Assembly (NCBI GenBank): GCA_009843815.1
Contig: VYCS01000039.1
Location: forward strand, 1-57,723
Source of the DNA: Cenarchaeum sp. SB0675_bin_21
GTDB lineage: Archaea; Thermoproteota; Nitrososphaeria; Nitrososphaerales; Nitrosopumilaceae
Length of the DNA: 57,723 bases
Direction of reading: 5' to 3'
The position numbers were made by a program, and so were the translations under genes. The notes under the pieces are model-generated. The model was not told the DNA's origin. It did no database searches and was given only the letters and a program-made list of their open reading frames with translations. Shown here piece after piece: positions 24,747 through 33,711 of the stretch (the stretch's first letter is position 1; every line of letters begins with the position of its first letter).

Positions 24747-25703
24747 ATGAATGGAGACCAATTAAACCGATACTCCAGGCAGATAATGTTGGACGATATA
24801 GGAATGGATGGCCAACAACGACTCATGGAGTCGAGAGTCACTGTGGTTGGGGCCGGTGGACTTGGCACACCTATACTTACACACTTGGTCGCGATGGGTG
24901 TGGGACATGTCCGGGTAGTTGACCGGGACATCATCGAACTTACAAACCTTCATCGACAGACACTGTACTCTGATGTGGATATCGGTTCGCCCAAGGTTGA
25001 CGCGGCAGCATCAAGGTTGAGGAGACTTAATGCCAATGTGGATATAAAAACGGTACCAGTATCAGTGAACCGGAGATCTGCACGGTCGGTGGTTGACAAA
25101 TCTGACATTGTGATAGATGCGCTTGACTCGGTAGACGCTAGGTATGCACTGAATGAAGCATGTGTTGATCTTGGCATACCGTTTGTTAGTGGCGGCGCCG
25201 TAGGTACATCCGGACAGGTGTTTATAGTGGTACCTGGCAAGACCGCGTGCTATGAATGTGCGTTTCCCGGTCTGGATGAGGATCAGATGCCATCATGCGG
25301 CATTGAAGGGGTGAATCCGGCAATACTGAGTGTTATTGGCGGTATGGAGGTGGCTGAAGCTGTTCGTATACTGTGTGGATTGGAGCCGGCCACACTAGGT
25401 AGTGTTTTGCACATCAATATAGCCACGGCCGACTTTATTAAGATACGTATGGATCGTGTGGAGGAGTGTCCCGCATGTGGGAGTGGTACAAGACGTTCGG
25501 TGGAGGACGGCTACATCACCGAGGAGTTGTGCGGTAGAGGCGGAAAGAGGACGTTTGCCATCTCGCCACCATCGCCGCGTAAAATACTACAAGCAGATGA
25601 CAGGTTAAATGTTACAGAGGGTGACGGCTCGGCCATAATAACCGGTTGTCCCACAGAGGAGGAGGCAATTGACCTGTACGAGCAGCTGACCGCACCTGCT
25701 TGA
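24747..25703 (+). CDS. moeB: E1-like adenylyltransferase (MoeB/ThiF/UbaA family)
   Basis: A 318-residue protein. VTVVGAGGLGTPILTHLVAMGVG is the ATP-binding Rossmann motif, DRDIIELTNLHRQTLY the family signature, and the conserved Cys of PSCGIEGV lies where MoeB/E1 enzymes have their active cysteine. CAF and CPACG supply zinc ligands. It activates the C-terminal glycine of a ubiquitin-fold sulfur carrier (MoaD, ThiS or SAMP). A C-terminal extension of about 70 residues follows the CPACG zinc site; its role is unclear. Confidence 0.9.
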   Translation: MNGDQLNRYSRQIMLDDIGMDGQQRLMESRVTVVGAGGLGTPILTHLVAMGVGHVRVVDRDIIELTNLHRQTLYSDVDIGSPKVDAAASRLRRLNANVDIKTVPVSVNRRSARSVVDKSDIVIDALDSVDARYALNEACVDLGIPFVSGGAVGTSGQVFIVVPGKTACYECAFPGLDEDQMPSCGIEGVNPAILSVIGGMEVAEAVRILCGLEPATLGSVLHINIATADFIKIRMDRVEECPACGSGTRRSVEDGYITEELCGRGGKRTFAISPPSPRKILQADDRLNVTEGDGSAIITGCPTEEEAIDLYEQLTAPA

Positions 25704-25895
25704 TTAGAATAGCTACCAAATCTACATGATGACATTGGGTTTTACAGTACCTCTTGTAAGTTGCAACAATTCGACCTCAATCTTTGTTGGCTCAAACCTA
25801 TATTGCCAGCTATATGGCGTTTCGGGGTATGTCCCACTAGTATGGCGCCTCCGGCGCCTCAATTAATATTGTATTTGTGATGTGAATAGTCAAAC

Positions 25896-26696
25896 ATGAT
25901 CTTGATAAAGTTGGGAGGCTCAGTTATTACAGACAAGTCTGTTCCACTCTCGTTTAGTAAGGATGTGGTATACAAGATGGGCGAGGCCATATATGGCCTA
26001 TCTGAATCTGAACCTGTAATCTTGGTGCACGGCGGTGGCTCATTTGGGCATTACTATTCTGTACAATACGACATGCATACTAAACCCAGACGATACAGTC
26101 TGGATGGATTTGCCATTGTCCGTAATTCCATGGTAAAACTGAACAGTCTGATACTTGATGTACTGGCGCAGTGCGGTTTGAGAACATACTGCTGCCCACC
26201 ATCCGTACTGGTGTATAGTAATGATGCCCCGTACCATGATGGTAGTATAACAAACAAATACAATGCAATACCTGAACGGGTGCAGGAGTTGCAGACCATT
26301 GCAAAATCTGGCATGTGTCCTGTATTGTACGGCGATGCTATGTGGCACAAAGACAAGATGTCGTATATACTGTCCGGCGATGTTATTATGTCGATGCTCT
26401 CAGAGATGCTACACCCACGATTGGCAGTATTTACAATGGATGTGGATGGTTTGTATACATCCATGGAGTCTAAAAAGATCATACCAAAGGTGGACGCTCA
26501 AAGACTAGCCGAATTTAATATTACTGATGATACGCAAAAAAACGACGTGACTGGAGGCATGGTTAGAAAGGTACGTGCGGCCACGGAGATATCCAGCAAT
26601 GGTGTTGATGTATTCTTTGTAAATGGAAAGAAACCAGACCGGCTCACCAACATACTACATAACAAATATGCAGGTACATACTTTTCTTCAGACTGA
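25896..26696 (+). CDS. ipk: Isopentenyl phosphate kinase
   Basis: A 266-residue amino-acid-kinase fold enzyme of the archaeal mevalonate pathway, phosphorylating isopentenyl phosphate to IPP for lipid synthesis. ILIKLGGSVITDKS is the phosphate-binding start, HGGGSFGHYYSV contains the His that contacts substrate, and TMDVDGLYT plus NDVTGGMVRKV form the ATP site. The stop overlaps the convergent TIM stop by 9 bases. Length normal. Confidence 0.93.
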   Translation: MILIKLGGSVITDKSVPLSFSKDVVYKMGEAIYGLSESEPVILVHGGGSFGHYYSVQYDMHTKPRRYSLDGFAIVRNSMVKLNSLILDVLAQCGLRTYCCPPSVLVYSNDAPYHDGSITNKYNAIPERVQELQTIAKSGMCPVLYGDAMWHKDKMSYILSGDVIMSMLSEMLHPRLAVFTMDVDGLYTSMESKKIIPKVDAQRLAEFNITDDTQKNDVTGGMVRKVRAATEISSNGVDVFFVNGKKPDRLTNILHNKYAGTYFSSD

Positions 26697-27350
26697 TGTA
26701 AAGGCATACGCCAACTCTTCAAGAATCTGCAAGGGGTCATCGGCTTTGACCACGCCACTGGCGACTAGTATACCACTGGAGCCTAACTTTAGAGCCGTAC
26801 TTACATCTGAACCATTGACTATTCCGGCACCACATAGTAGTTTGGTCTGTACGTTTAGCTTATCTATACTACTACGTGCATCCCGTATCAATGCTGGCTG
26901 CTGTGTGGATATGGATTTACCTGTACCAATAAGTTCTGGCGGTTCTATGGCTACATAGTCTGGTTCTAATTTGGCACATGTTATGGTTTCATCGACAGTC
27001 TGTGTGCAGACTACCGATACCATGTTTAGTTTGTTTAATGCGTCTATGATCTTTGTTATGTGACTTAGGGGCACTCGATGTTCGCTGTGGTTTATTATGG
27101 CTCCATATATGCCTGAATTTTTTAACAGAGTTGGTACTATGTGTCCTGTGGAGCTACCAGGTTCAGCAATATCTACATGTTGAGCCATTATCTTGGTATC
27201 AAGATCAGATAGCCATTTGAGCAGATGCTGGGGTGGCGCTATGACTATCTCTGTACCACTGGCACGGGATATATTATATGTGCTCTTGACAAACTCTCTT
27301 GTGTCATCATCTGACATTTTGGTATAGTTTTTGCAGTTTATCAATAACAT
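26688..27350 (-). CDS. tpiA: Triosephosphate isomerase (archaeal type)
   Basis: About 220 residues, the short archaeal TIM. LLINCKNY holds the Asn-Lys pair, NHSEHR the catalytic His-type segment, AIEPPELIGTGKSIS the catalytic Glu with the phosphate-gripping loop, and LCGAGIVNGSDV the second phosphate site. ATG 27350 (MLLINCKNY) is preferred to 27377. Functions in gluconeogenesis between dihydroxyacetone phosphate and glyceraldehyde 3-phosphate. Confidence 0.94.
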   Translation of the reverse strand: MLLINCKNYTKMSDDDTREFVKSTYNISRASGTEIVIAPPQHLLKWLSDLDTKIMAQHVDIAEPGSSTGHIVPTLLKNSGIYGAIINHSEHRVPLSHITKIIDALNKLNMVSVVCTQTVDETITCAKLEPDYVAIEPPELIGTGKSISTQQPALIRDARSSIDKLNVQTKLLCGAGIVNGSDVSTALKLGSSGILVASGVVKADDPLQILEELAYAFTSV

Positions 27351-27373
27351 TGTACTATTGTGGTGTATGATCC

Positions 27374-27550
27374 TCACTTATAGAGATTGTGTGTATGTGA
27401 CATTGTTGTAAATTCGGCTGATGAGATATAACCAAGTAATAGCTTCGTTTTTGAGATATTATTTATCACAAATACAGGTTTATTGGCATACTCAAAACAA
27501 CCATGTACATGCTTAAGACGAAATGAAAAATCGTTGTTCTGAAGCTGTAA
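27374..27550 (-). CDS. Hypothetical 58-residue protein
   Basis: Frame starting MLQLQNNDFSFRLKHVHG and ending TMSHTHNLYK, in the gap between polB and tpiA and in the same direction. No motif; a mixed polar composition with a central hydrophobic strand (ANKPVFVINN). Start sites further upstream at about 27565 and 27586 also exist. It could be a real small gene or random; no promoter decides. Confidence 0.3.
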   Translation of the reverse strand, partial: LQLQNNDFSFRLKHVHGCFEYANKPVFVINNISKTKLLLGYISSAEFTTMSHTHNLYK

Positions 27551-27649
27551 CATGAAGCATAATGCCATCAGTCGGATTTGCAACAATGCCTCGGCACAGC
27601 ATGCGCAAATCCATAATGTACACCATAATGTGGTCAGACATTTTTTTAA

Positions 27650-30600
27650 CTAATAAAAATATTGATCCAAAGACGTCTGTTTTGGTTTACCTAACACTGA
27701 CTCAAAGTCCATGTTTAATGGGGCCATTATTTGATCTAATGTTGACTCCATAAATTCAAGATACTTTTTTACGTCTATATCCTCTGGCTTTGCCATGGAT
27801 AGCGGCTTTACGCCGGTACGGCTGTTGGTCTTGACATATGATATTATGGTGCCACGTTTGATATCTTTATTATTATCCAAAAGTTTGGCGGCCCTTACGT
27901 GTTGTGGTATGGTCTTTGTGTAATCTTCTAAATTCCTGCTCAGCATAATATTGAACGCCAACTCTTTCATGGGTATAGTCTGGTCTTCCAGACGTTTTGC
28001 ACTCTCTGCTATCTTTGTTGATATGGAATTCCGGGCCAACTCAAACTCATTTTGGTCTTGTACTGATGAGAGTATGCTTGTTATGTCAATAAATAATGTC
28101 TTGATAAATTGTGGTGTGTGGGATTTTTTACCTGTTAAACCTTTGACATCCACCCATCCTTCTTTTAATACGCCAAAATAATTCTTTTTTCTATTGGACA
28201 ACACACAATATCGGTACTCTTTGTCTACTTCTAAATCGACACCATGATTCTTTTTGGCTATGTCTATGACATGTTTAATCTGTTCTTCACTGGGATTTTT
28301 TAAGAATAGCGAGTCTGTATTATGTAGCAGAATATTACCAATACCTCCACAGAAATGATGGTTTGCAGTCTCAACATCATATACATAGTCGTTTGCATCC
28401 TGTACTGTAATACTCTTAATTTTATGCGGATTTGTAATGTTGCGCAGCCCTAGTGTAATTCTTATTATGCCCACAGACGATATATCAAATGAGTATGCGA
28501 TACCTGCCATGTCTAATATAGTGGTTATGTGTTGTATAATGTAACACTCGTCTTGCTTGATGTCTATGTGATTGCTGTGTTGTCTTTGATACTGTTCTAT
28601 GCCACTAGTAAATATTTTATTGTCGTATTCTAAACAGTGTGATTTTAAAATATTAGATGTATAATCAAGCAGAATGCCACGGCTTGTACTAATCTCTGAA
28701 ATACACGCTGTAATAAAACCACACCAGTATGCCACCTTCTCTGGAACATCAATCTTGTATGGCGTATTGTGTAATGGAAATTGATTTACTGTATCTCCAT
28801 TACACAATTCGGTGGGTTTTGTCTCTCTATTATTTATAACGAGGCTGTGATCTTCGGTACATTGCACAAAACCCGTGTTGGTAAGTATGCTGTATATCTT
28901 CTTTTGAGTCTTGTGTCTGTATACGTGTTTTATCTGTTGAAAGCCATTTTCAGTCCATATCTGGATATTATGTTTAGTAATAATATTGAATAACTCTTCA
29001 ATGGGAATTATCTTTATGGTATTATTCATTAATATTGTCACGGGTGTACTTCCCACAACACTATCTCCATACAACACCTTTATTCCTGCATCATCGCATA
29101 GCTTGGCAGTCTCTTGTATGGTGTATCTGCCCACGGCGGTCGTGGCTTCTGCTGCAGGTAAAAAGTATAATGGAAATATCTGAGCTCCCATTACACCATA
29201 GCTGGCGTTTAGTATTACTTTAAGCGCTTGCGTAATTACTGCATACTGTTGTCTGTCTTGTTCGCTGACATCTGGCGATTTGGATAGTGTCTTGTAGTAG
29301 TTTACGCGAAGCTCGCGCAGTGATCCTATAATCAAAGCAGTTAGGCCATTCTTTTTACCACACACCCAATGTTTGGTCTTTGGTATGGTGTTTTTTTGAC
29401 ATTCGGGGTGCGAGCATCGGACGGTCTCATACGACAGATTCTTCACCTTTATTATGCTGGGATATAGGCTTGCAAAGTCCATGACAACGACCGTAAAGTG
29501 TACCCCCTCTATGGGCTCTATGACCAACCCACCACGATATTTTTTATCTTTAATTACCGCATCTGCTGTGACATCTTTAGAGCGTTCTTGCAGCTCACTC
29601 TGTTGTGGAATCAGTGCATTCATCTTGCGATGCTCAAAGTATAACAAACTACGAATCCACTGTGAGACTCCTAGACGTGCTATATCATCAACAGGCATCC
29701 TACCTATTCTGCTTATTATAATCAATAAATTCATCAATAAATTATTATTAAATGTAGTAAGCTTTAGTGTAATTCTAGCATCATTCCAACAGTAGTTGGC
29801 AGTCTCGTATAGTGTTAGTTCATTTAATTTTTTTCCATAGTCTATCTTTTTTTCGCCTATTAGAGCTTCGGCCACCGCATCCAAACCAAACGTATTGTAC
29901 TTTCCAGAGAATGCATATATCTGGAATGACCTATTCGACATGGTACGATACAAATCCAGATGTACACCCTCTTTTAGTGTGGCAGAGTTCTTCATCATGT
30001 ATAGTGGATTATCGCTGTCGGGAATTCCCAGCCGTTTAGCCCTATAATACAGGTATGGTAAATCAAATTCATCCCCATTATACGTTAATAAAAATGGAAA
30101 ATCCTTCATTATGTCAAACGTATCCTGTATCATTGTTTTTTCATCGGCGTAAAATTTTATTTTTACATCAGAGTTTAGTTCATTATTCCCACGTGTGACA
30201 CCGGTCTCCAAAACAAATACCTGACTGAAGTTATCCGTGCCATCAAAACCAACCGCCGTTACTTTTTTTTCAGCTAATTTAGGATCTGGTATACGTCCCT
30301 CATCTGCATCCACCTCTATGTCTACAGCAACCCGTCGTATGGGTGGTATGGGTTGGTTTAGGAGATTGGCCCACTCATTTATGAACTCCTGAAACTGCTT
30401 TGTATCCACCATCTCATCACTGGCTATATTGTCCCAGAGAAGAGATTTTAGTGCCATTTTGATATCTTTAGATATATTTTCATCTTGACTGTGTATCCTT
30501 GAATCTTTTATAGAGTAATATTTGCCAATTATGAGTCTCTTGTCATACAGATAGTTTTCATAATACTTGATGTCCGACTCCCATGTGTTTATTACATTTC

Positions 30601-30934
30601 GTATACTTTTATCGCTGTTTGTGCCACCTATTGCTAGAGGGTCTTCGGTGATTATCTTTGTCATTGTCACCTGCTGGTCCTTTGCCAAATCTTGTAGTGT
30701 AAAAGGTACCACATCAACTATGTCAGAACGATCACCTAATTTTATGCCTACCTCTTGAGGAGTCAAATCTGTGTAACAGTACGGTTTGTGCCCTGTAGTG
30801 TCATTCCATAGTATGATCTTTTTTGAGTCTGGCTCGTAAAACTTTAAGACCGCCGACTTTGCCACACCGTCGTATGTGGCTGAGACCAGCATGGACCGGG
30901 GAACGTCTTTGGCTTGTATCGTATTAGACGACAT
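27650..30934 (-). CDS. polB: DNA polymerase B with an in-frame intein
   Basis: A 1094-residue precursor. The exonuclease has DIEVDADEG, NGDEFD and YCWNDAR; polymerase motifs are DFASLYPSI, KVILNASYGVMG, and YGD/TDS, which is split by a 248-residue intein (residues 625-872). After splicing the enzyme is about 846 residues, normal for archaeal PolB. The extreme C-terminus KQTSLDQYFY is a canonical PCNA-binding PIP box. Replicative or repair polymerase acting with the sliding clamp. dCMP deaminase lies 3 bases upstream. Confidence 0.96.
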   Translation of the reverse strand: MSSNTIQAKDVPRSMLVSATYDGVAKSAVLKFYEPDSKKIILWNDTTGHKPYCYTDLTPQEVGIKLGDRSDIVDVVPFTLQDLAKDQQVTMTKIITEDPLAIGGTNSDKSIRNVINTWESDIKYYENYLYDKRLIIGKYYSIKDSRIHSQDENISKDIKMALKSLLWDNIASDEMVDTKQFQEFINEWANLLNQPIPPIRRVAVDIEVDADEGRIPDPKLAEKKVTAVGFDGTDNFSQVFVLETGVTRGNNELNSDVKIKFYADEKTMIQDTFDIMKDFPFLLTYNGDEFDLPYLYYRAKRLGIPDSDNPLYMMKNSATLKEGVHLDLYRTMSNRSFQIYAFSGKYNTFGLDAVAEALIGEKKIDYGKKLNELTLYETANYCWNDARITLKLTTFNNNLLMNLLIIISRIGRMPVDDIARLGVSQWIRSLLYFEHRKMNALIPQQSELQERSKDVTADAVIKDKKYRGGLVIEPIEGVHFTVVVMDFASLYPSIIKVKNLSYETVRCSHPECQKNTIPKTKHWVCGKKNGLTALIIGSLRELRVNYYKTLSKSPDVSEQDRQQYAVITQALKVILNASYGVMGAQIFPLYFLPAAEATTAVGRYTIQETAKLCDDAGIKVLYGDSVVGSTPVTILMNNTIKIIPIEELFNIITKHNIQIWTENGFQQIKHVYRHKTQKKIYSILTNTGFVQCTEDHSLVINNRETKPTELCNGDTVNQFPLHNTPYKIDVPEKVAYWCGFITACISEISTSRGILLDYTSNILKSHCLEYDNKIFTSGIEQYQRQHSNHIDIKQDECYIIQHITTILDMAGIAYSFDISSVGIIRITLGLRNITNPHKIKSITVQDANDYVYDVETANHHFCGGIGNILLHNTDSLFLKNPSEEQIKHVIDIAKKNHGVDLEVDKEYRYCVLSNRKKNYFGVLKEGWVDVKGLTGKKSHTPQFIKTLFIDITSILSSVQDQNEFELARNSISTKIAESAKRLEDQTIPMKELAFNIMLSRNLEDYTKTIPQHVRAAKLLDNNKDIKRGTIISYVKTNSRTGVKPLSMAKPEDIDVKKYLEFMESTLDQIMAPLNMDFESVLGKPKQTSLDQYFY
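28319..29062 (-). mobile_element. PolB intein in the YGDTDS active-site motif
   Basis: 248 residues beginning with Ser (SVVGSTPVTI) and ending ILLHN, followed by extein Thr. Block B is CTEDHSLVI (TxxH-like) and the C-terminal splicing blocks are YVYDVETANHHFCGG and ILLHN. The centre contains AYWCGFITACISEI, resembling a LAGLIDADG helix without its acidic residue, so the homing endonuclease is probably decayed. Insertion right between the catalytic Asp and Thr-Asp-Ser matches the known archaeal pol-c position. Confidence 0.92.
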
Positions 30935-30937
30935 GGG

Positions 30938-31450
30938 TTACTCCACATGAGTGGATGCCAGCCTGTTTATCCATCGACTTATACGTGCCCTATCCATTAA
31001 AGTGGTCTCTACACCTGCGTCTCTAATCAGAGAGTTTGTATCTTGTGAATACTCTGTCATGTATACTATACGTTTGATTCCTATTGTAACGGCCAACTTT
31101 GTGCATTGTAGACACGGAGACAAAGTGCTGTATAATGTAGCTCCATTGGTGGTACTAATTCCCAGCATTGAGCAATGTATTATGGCATTGGCCTCAGCAT
31201 GTGTACACATACATCTGTCTAGTTGCTCACCGGATTTGATCTTTCCCTGTACCCTATCGTGGCATCGTTTACACCCACCATCGCAACAGTTTGTTATTCC
31301 TGGTGGTGTTCCGTTGTATCCTGTTGCCAACTGCCTATTTCCTTTGGCAATGACGGCGCCTACCTGTCTGGCGATACAGTTAGAGCGCAAGCTTGCTAAT
31401 TCTGCTTGAATCATAAAGTATTCATCCCAGTCTGGTCGTTCAAACTTCAT
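30938..31450 (-). CDS. dCMP/cytidine deaminase family protein
   Basis: A 170-residue zinc-dependent deaminase. CTHAEANAI supplies the zinc His and proton-shuttling Glu, and SPCLQC the two Cys ligands. Extra pairs CCDGGCKRC before them are typical of dCMP deaminase. It makes dUMP for thymidylate synthesis. Its place 3 bases upstream of polB suggests joint expression of nucleotide supply and replication genes. Confidence 0.9.
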   Translation of the reverse strand: MKFERPDWDEYFMIQAELASLRSNCIARQVGAVIAKGNRQLATGYNGTPPGITNCCDGGCKRCHDRVQGKIKSGEQLDRCMCTHAEANAIIHCSMLGISTTNGATLYSTLSPCLQCTKLAVTIGIKRIVYMTEYSQDTNSLIRDAGVETTLMDRARISRWINRLASTHVE

Positions 31451-31656
31451 TGTATTGTGTAGTATATCTTTAAGATATATTTCATTTGTTGTATGGGTTC
31501 CCCTCCAAAGTTTAATGCTAGTTAACTAGTGAATAAGGTTGAATTACGATCTTTAATAGCTTAAATTATTACAATAGATATGTTGTGTAGTGTGAAACCC
31601 CAAAACAACGAACCTTGGTATGTTGTCTTCATAGAACTGTATAATCTATGTGATGT

Positions 31657-31809
31657 ATGGATTTTGAGGAGACTGCATCCAAACTGAAAAAGAGTATCGC
31701 GGAGGCTGATGGATTAGGTTTAGATGATGGGGATGTGCTTCGTGATGGGGCAAAGCTCCTACGGATGGTGAGGCGGAATTTCAAAAATGCATCCGGAAAG
31801 GATCTCTAA
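31657..31809 (+). CDS. 50-residue helical small protein
   Basis: Reads MDFEETASKLKKSIAEADGL then GLDDGDVLRDGAKLLRMVRR and a basic tail ending GKDL. It is charged, helix-rich and shows amphipathic periodicity. The following gene starts 23 bases inside it. Other small-gene pairs in the window share such overlaps, which supports reality. Function unknown. Confidence 0.5.
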   Translation: MDFEETASKLKKSIAEADGLGLDDGDVLRDGAKLLRMVRRNFKNASGKDL

Positions 31810-32017
31810 ACTATGTAGAAAACTAGAAGGTATAAACCAGAGATTAAACAAGGACTATGATGAATATGATCATATCCCATTACGTATAGCCGAGCATTAT
31901 GATAATATAGAATTATTACGGCAGGATCGAAGCCGAGTCCGTCACACAAAAACAGATATCTACAGTTCCACCCTCAAGATGGAAGTAATAATCCAGCATA
32001 ATGACATCAACAAGTGA
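31787..32017 (+). CDS. 76-residue charged helical protein
   Basis: Reads MHPERISKLCRKLEGINQRL and continues with alternating charged and hydrophobic residues (DNIELLRQDRSRVRHTK). Overlaps the preceding 50-residue frame in a different phase, suggesting translational coupling. A coiled-coil-like small protein without recognised family. Confidence 0.5.
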   Translation: MHPERISKLCRKLEGINQRLNKDYDEYDHIPLRIAEHYDNIELLRQDRSRVRHTKTDIYSSTLKMEVIIQHNDINK

Positions 32018-32164
32018 TAATTTGTAGTGTGGCCTTTTCACACGCATCGACTTTTCATAGACTTCCGGCACTTAGTATGAGCATTTGAATGATGTTCTAT
32101 TCAGTCTAATTCCCTGATATTTTGTGTAATAACTAATTAATCGGGTATACTATCTCTGATTGTA

Positions 32165-33667
32165 GTGAAATATATAGAGAAAAAGTACATACGCCAAGAT
32201 ACAATAGAGCATAGGGACTATCAGATAAATCTCGCTCATGATGCTGTCAATGAAAACTGTATTGTTGTTCTGCCTACTGGTCTGGGCAAGACCACCGTGG
32301 GATTATACGTTATGGCAGACTACTTGGCACGAAATACTGGCGGTTCACTGTTTTTAGCTCCCACCAGAGTGCTGGCCAGTCAACATTACAATTTTCTTAA
32401 AGATGCGATGACTTTGGATGATATATCGCTGGTGACCGGTGAGGACTCTGTACAGAAGAGAAAGCAGCGATGGATTGCCAGTGTGGTCTGCGCAACACCT
32501 GAGATTGCCCGGAACGACTTTGAAAGAGGTGTGGTGCATCCCAGTCAGTTTAATCTGGTTATATTTGATGAGGTACATCGTGCCGTGGGAGATTATGCGT
32601 ATACTGTCATTGCGCAGAGATTTGTTGGCAGAGACGTTCGTATCATGGGTATGACTGCCACACTACCCAGCGAGATGGAAAAGGCCACTGAGATTGTTAC
32701 ACGGCTTCGGATATCCAAGGTGGTTGAACGTACGGACACAAGTGATGATGTAAAGCCATACATTCAGGATACTCAAACACAGTGGGTTATGATTGACTTG
32801 CCACCAGAGATGATTCGCATGCAGCGAGATCTCAAGCGAGCCTTGACTGACAGGTATAATATACTGAAAAGCAATGGTTCTCTGAGTTTGGGCACGCCTT
32901 CACTCTCCACACTACTTCGTATACGTCAACGTATATTCTCACAGTATCGTGGCCTGATAGTACCGTTGATGAGTGCAATTCGCATACATTATGCCCTGAA
33001 TATATTGGAGGCCCATGGCATAACACCGTTTTTGAACTTTTGTGCTCGTACCCGTAAGAAGGGCGGCCCTGGGACTATTGACTTGTTGGACAACGACAAG
33101 TTCTTTTCCCGAACAGTTCAATCCGCCACACAGTACCAGTCTCAGGGGCTTGAACACCCCAAGATTCCAAAACTACGTGAACTATTGGCTAAGATACCTG
33201 GCAAGGTCTTGATATTTGCCAGCTACAGGGATACTGTGGATGTCATATATGACAATCTACAAAAGATGAATATTCCATCAGCAATATTGATAGGTAAGGC
33301 TGGCGAGACCGGCTTAAAACAAAAAAAGCAGATTGAAACAGTACAAAAGTTTCGAGATGGTCAATACAGGGTACTGGTCGCTACTAGAGTGGGCGAGGAG
33401 GGACTGGACATAGCCGAGGTGAACCATGTGATATTTTATGATAGTGTGCCCAGCTCAATACGCTACATACAACGAAAAGGCCGTACAGGAAGAAAGAATA
33501 CTGGAAAATTGATAGTTCTAATTGCCAAAAATACCATTGATGAGACCTATTACTGGGTCGGAAAGAGAAAGGTAAAGGCTGCCAGTAATGTTGGCAGCAA
33601 GATGACCCGCCTATTAAACGAAAACAAGAGCAAACCTGCGCAGACCAGCATGGATGCGTTCACCTGA
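32165..33667 (+). CDS. hef: Hef-type superfamily 2 helicase without nuclease domain
   Basis: A 500-residue SF2 helicase starting with GTG. VLPTGLGKTT is Walker A, IFDEVHRA the DEVH box, MGMTATLP motif III, and RYIQRKGRTGRKN motif VI, with the Hef/FANCM insertion between the two RecA domains (about 210-310). The ERCC4 nuclease domain of euryarchaeal Hef is absent. The last residues QTSMDAFT resemble a PIP box and would tie it to PCNA. It probably remodels stalled replication forks. Confidence 0.92.
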   Translation: MKYIEKKYIRQDTIEHRDYQINLAHDAVNENCIVVLPTGLGKTTVGLYVMADYLARNTGGSLFLAPTRVLASQHYNFLKDAMTLDDISLVTGEDSVQKRKQRWIASVVCATPEIARNDFERGVVHPSQFNLVIFDEVHRAVGDYAYTVIAQRFVGRDVRIMGMTATLPSEMEKATEIVTRLRISKVVERTDTSDDVKPYIQDTQTQWVMIDLPPEMIRMQRDLKRALTDRYNILKSNGSLSLGTPSLSTLLRIRQRIFSQYRGLIVPLMSAIRIHYALNILEAHGITPFLNFCARTRKKGGPGTIDLLDNDKFFSRTVQSATQYQSQGLEHPKIPKLRELLAKIPGKVLIFASYRDTVDVIYDNLQKMNIPSAILIGKAGETGLKQKKQIETVQKFRDGQYRVLVATRVGEEGLDIAEVNHVIFYDSVPSSIRYIQRKGRTGRKNTGKLIVLIAKNTIDETYYWVGKRKVKAASNVGSKMTRLLNENKSKPAQTSMDAFT

Positions 33668-33711
33668 CACAAATTTCAGAATTTAGCGTATCAAACTTTA
33701 AAAATAGTTAT

